Assembly (NCBI RefSeq): GCF_001467535.1
Contig: NZ_LNZC01000012.1
Coordinates: 264,046-328,045 of the forward strand
DNA length: 64,000 nucleotides
Direction: 5' to 3'
Origin: Legionella worsleiensis
Lineage (GTDB): Bacteria; Pseudomonadota; Gammaproteobacteria; Legionellales; Legionellaceae
The notes under the pieces are model-generated. The model saw only the letters and a program-made list of their open reading frames with translations. It did not search any database and was not told the DNA's origin. Below, in pieces: positions 62,016-64,000 of this stretch. The position numbers and the translations under genes are program-made. The stretch's first letter is position 1; each line of letters begins with the position of its first letter.

Positions 62016-63689
62016 TTATATGTCATCTTTGAGTGGGACAATAGAATTTTTGACCAATTCGGCAGAAAATTCTTGCTGAATTTGCTGAAATAATGGGTCA
62101 TTGTGTAATGCGTTCTCTGCTTTTTGCTGTTTTTGTTGGGTGGCTCTTTCTTTTTGTTGAGCAGGTGTAGCGTGTACCGCTTCAGAGCTGTTAAGAATAA
62201 TTTTAACAGGGCTTTGGTAGTAATCCATCAATGCAGCTTCAATACGACTGGTAGTCGTAGGTGTAAATAGGGATTCATGCCCTTTATCAACTCTTAATGT
62301 AATGTCACGACCTTCCTTACCGATAAATTCAGCATTTTCTATCGCATTCAGAGCAAAGCCTGTCAGTTTAAGTTGTGGAATGATGCTGGCCCAGTTTTGA
62401 GTTTCTATTGGAATGGTGGCCTTTATTTCTTGAGCAGTTACAGTATCGTGTTCATCTGCTTGTTCAGATGCTCGTGCCTGATCAACTAGAACAGTGGGAT
62501 TTGTAATAAGAGGATCAACATGTTCTTGCGATGGTTTTTCATCCGGTAATTGGAGTGGGGTCAAACACTTATTCTGTTCAGTGACCTGTGGGGGTAGTGT
62601 TACAGTTGGAGCGGGTCTGAAGGTCAACATGCGTAAAAGAGTCATATTAAACCCAATGGCCAAGGTTGGAGCAAGATGAATTTCTTCACAGCCTTTAAGA
62701 CATATTTGATAAAATAACTGAATGTCCTCTTTTGAAAAGTTCTTAGCAAGCTCTTTGATTTCATCTTTAGGGCTGATTAAAGGGTTTGCATCTCCCAAGC
62801 ACTGGTAGACGGCAATTTGATGAAGGTAATTTAGCAGTTCATCAATAACGTAATTAAAGTGTCCTCCCTCTGCAGCTATATACTGACTTAATTTCAGCAT
62901 TTGGGGCCCGTTATGTTGAGCCAGGGCATCCAGGATCTTGGCTGCATAATCCTGTTGTGTGTATCCCAGGATTAATTTAACATCACGGGCAAGCAACTTA
63001 TCAGTACAACTGGTAATGGCCTGATCCAATAGACTCAAGGCATCACGCATACTGCCGTGGGCGGCGTGAGCCAGGATATCCAGAGCATCTGGTTCATAAT
63101 CCAGCTGTTCATCATTGAGAATGAGCTGCAAGTGGCTGCTGATTACCTCTGTTGCTAAATGCTTTAAATTAAATTGCAAACAGCGAGACAATACTGTAAC
63201 TGGTAATTTCTGGGGGTCCGTTGTTGCTAAAATGAATTTAACATGTGCTGGTGGTTCTTCCAGTGTCTTAAGAAGTGCGTTAAAACTGTGTTGAGACAAC
63301 ATATGCACTTCATCAATCAGATAAATTTTAAAGCGCCCATTAGTTGGTGCATATTGAACATTATCCAAAACCTCACGAGTGTCTTCAACTCGTGTTTTAG
63401 AGGCACCATCAATTTCAATAAGGTCAATAAATCGTCCTTGCTCGATCGCAAGACAGGCATCACATTGAAGGCAAGGTGTTGAGCTTACCCCCGTCTCGCA
63501 GTTAAGTGCTTTGGCAAGAATACGGGCAACGCTGGTTTTACCTACACCGCGAGTCCCTGTGAAAAGATACGCATGATGTAATCGCTGTTGATTTAGCGCA
63601 TTGATTAACGCTTTGTTAATGTGTTCCTGGCCAACCAGTTGGGAAAAAATGCGTGGTCGCCATTTACGGGCAAGTGCGAGATAGCTCAT
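62016..63689 (-). CDS. dnaX: DNA polymerase III subunit tau (gamma)
   Basis: The ATG at 63689 gives 557 residues starting MSYLALARKWRP; an upstream extension to 63728 runs into the SRP RNA and is rejected. Walker A GTRGVGKT (45-52), zinc cysteines C64, C73, C76 and C79, and the sensor sequence DEVHMLSQHSFNALLKTLEEPP are intact. It loads the beta clamp. I see no A-AAA-AAG slippery heptamer in the linker, so a programmed frameshift for gamma is not evident. Confidence 0.95.
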   Translation of the reverse strand: MSYLALARKWRPRIFSQLVGQEHINKALINALNQQRLHHAYLFTGTRGVGKTSVARILAKALNCETGVSSTPCLQCDACLAIEQGRFIDLIEIDGASKTRVEDTREVLDNVQYAPTNGRFKIYLIDEVHMLSQHSFNALLKTLEEPPAHVKFILATTDPQKLPVTVLSRCLQFNLKHLATEVISSHLQLILNDEQLDYEPDALDILAHAAHGSMRDALSLLDQAITSCTDKLLARDVKLILGYTQQDYAAKILDALAQHNGPQMLKLSQYIAAEGGHFNYVIDELLNYLHQIAVYQCLGDANPLISPKDEIKELAKNFSKEDIQLFYQICLKGCEEIHLAPTLAIGFNMTLLRMLTFRPAPTVTLPPQVTEQNKCLTPLQLPDEKPSQEHVDPLITNPTVLVDQARASEQADEHDTVTAQEIKATIPIETQNWASIIPQLKLTGFALNAIENAEFIGKEGRDITLRVDKGHESLFTPTTTSRIEAALMDYYQSPVKIILNSSEAVHATPAQQKERATQQKQQKAENALHNDPLFQQIQQEFSAELVKNSIVPLKDDI

Positions 63690-63707
63690 AAAGGTTTTCA
63701 CTAATTG

Positions 63708-63820
63708 GGTGGCAGCTCTAAGAGCCACATCTCGGCGCCCGAATCAATCGTTACCGCTGCTCCCTTCCGGGCCTGACGGGGTTCACGATCTATCGTCGCG
63801 AGAGGACCAATAGAGCCACC
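63708..63820 (-). ncRNA. ffs: 4.5S (signal recognition particle) RNA
   Basis: On the minus strand, the conserved SRP domain IV core GGCCCGGAAGGGAGCAGC is visible, embedded in a long, nearly self-complementary hairpin. The ends GGTGGCTCT and AGAGC-TGCCACC pair, giving approximately 113 nt. It binds Ffh for co-translational membrane targeting. It is just upstream of dnaX, a linkage also seen elsewhere. End positions are estimated. Confidence 0.9.
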
Positions 63821-63927
63821 ATAGTTGAATTGGGAAGAGTAACAAAAAAACCAGTGAAGCGCTAGATCCAGAATAAAGATTTTATTCAGGCTTCAAGAGA
63901 GACAAAATCAAAGAGAAATTGGGGGGT

Positions 63928-64000
63928 TTACATAACCAGGCTAAACATGGTGACATAATGTTCCAGTTGTAAGGTAGTATATTCAGCGAGAGGAAAAACA
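63928..64000 (-). CDS. Possible C-terminal end of a gene truncated by the window
   Basis: A minus-strand frame reads in from the right edge as VFPLAEYTTLQLEHYVTMFSLVM and ends with TAA at 63928. An imperfect hairpin follows at 63868-63890. The piece is too short to assign to a family; it may be the tail of the gene upstream of the SRP RNA. Confidence 0.35.
   Translation of the reverse strand, partial: VFPLAEYTTLQLEHYVTMFSLVM

Noticed and set aside
62016..63728. dnaX programmed frameshift and a longer dnaX N-terminus
   Set aside because: No A-AAA-AAG heptamer was seen in the linker, and the first 13 residues of the longest frame are SRP RNA sequence.

Overview
The window looks like a stretch of a Legionella chromosome, most likely Legionella pneumophila or a very close relative. 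The evidence is the low GC content, the housekeeping gene order, and a large coiled-coil gene lying opposite and between glmM and tpiA, which is where the Dot/Icm effector gene lepA sits in L. pneumophila. The species call rests on gene content and remembered gene order, not on a database search.

Layout. 1-3685 (minus): the conserved stress-kinase cluster yeaG(prkA)-yeaH-spoVR/ycgB, with the last gene cut by the window edge. 3871-9807: pepN, a YddA-type ABC transporter, a decayed islet bounded by inverted repeats (8409-8968) holding scraps of a transposase and a GIY-YIG nuclease, and aroE. 9804-15691: an accessory block with a patatin-like phospholipase, a POT peptide permease, and two membrane/coiled-coil proteins that look Legionella-specific. 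15749-22697: hda-pgsA and yhbY (minus), rlmE-ftsH-folP-glmM (plus). 22694-25873: lepA. 26050-27116: tpiA-secG.

27264-42100: tRNA-Leu(GAG) followed by a complete 14-gene nuoA-N operon for respiratory complex I. 42166-50998: the classical metY operon, initiator tRNA-rimP-nusA-infB-rbfA-truB-rpsO-pnp, with recognisable promoters and terminators. 51213-58157: HIT hydrolase/folE, ppa, a CNNM/CorC-type membrane protein, a small secreted protein, a membrane-anchored alpha/beta hydrolase, an OmpR-type regulator that lacks the phospho-acceptor Asp, and an orphan 482-residue protein.

58192-63820 (minus): the 4.5S SRP RNA, dnaX, ybaB, recR, then a DUF547 protein and an alkaline-phosphatase-superfamily membrane protein that overlap and probably act together in the envelope. 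A probable gene tail runs off the right edge. Most of the window is core housekeeping. The points that deserve a second look are the inverted-repeat islet, the accessory block around the POT permease, the lepA variant, the atypical response regulator, the DUF547/phosphatase-fold pair and several structured intergenic regions. I did not find a CRISPR array, a toxin-antitoxin pair, a prophage or a clear new defence system.
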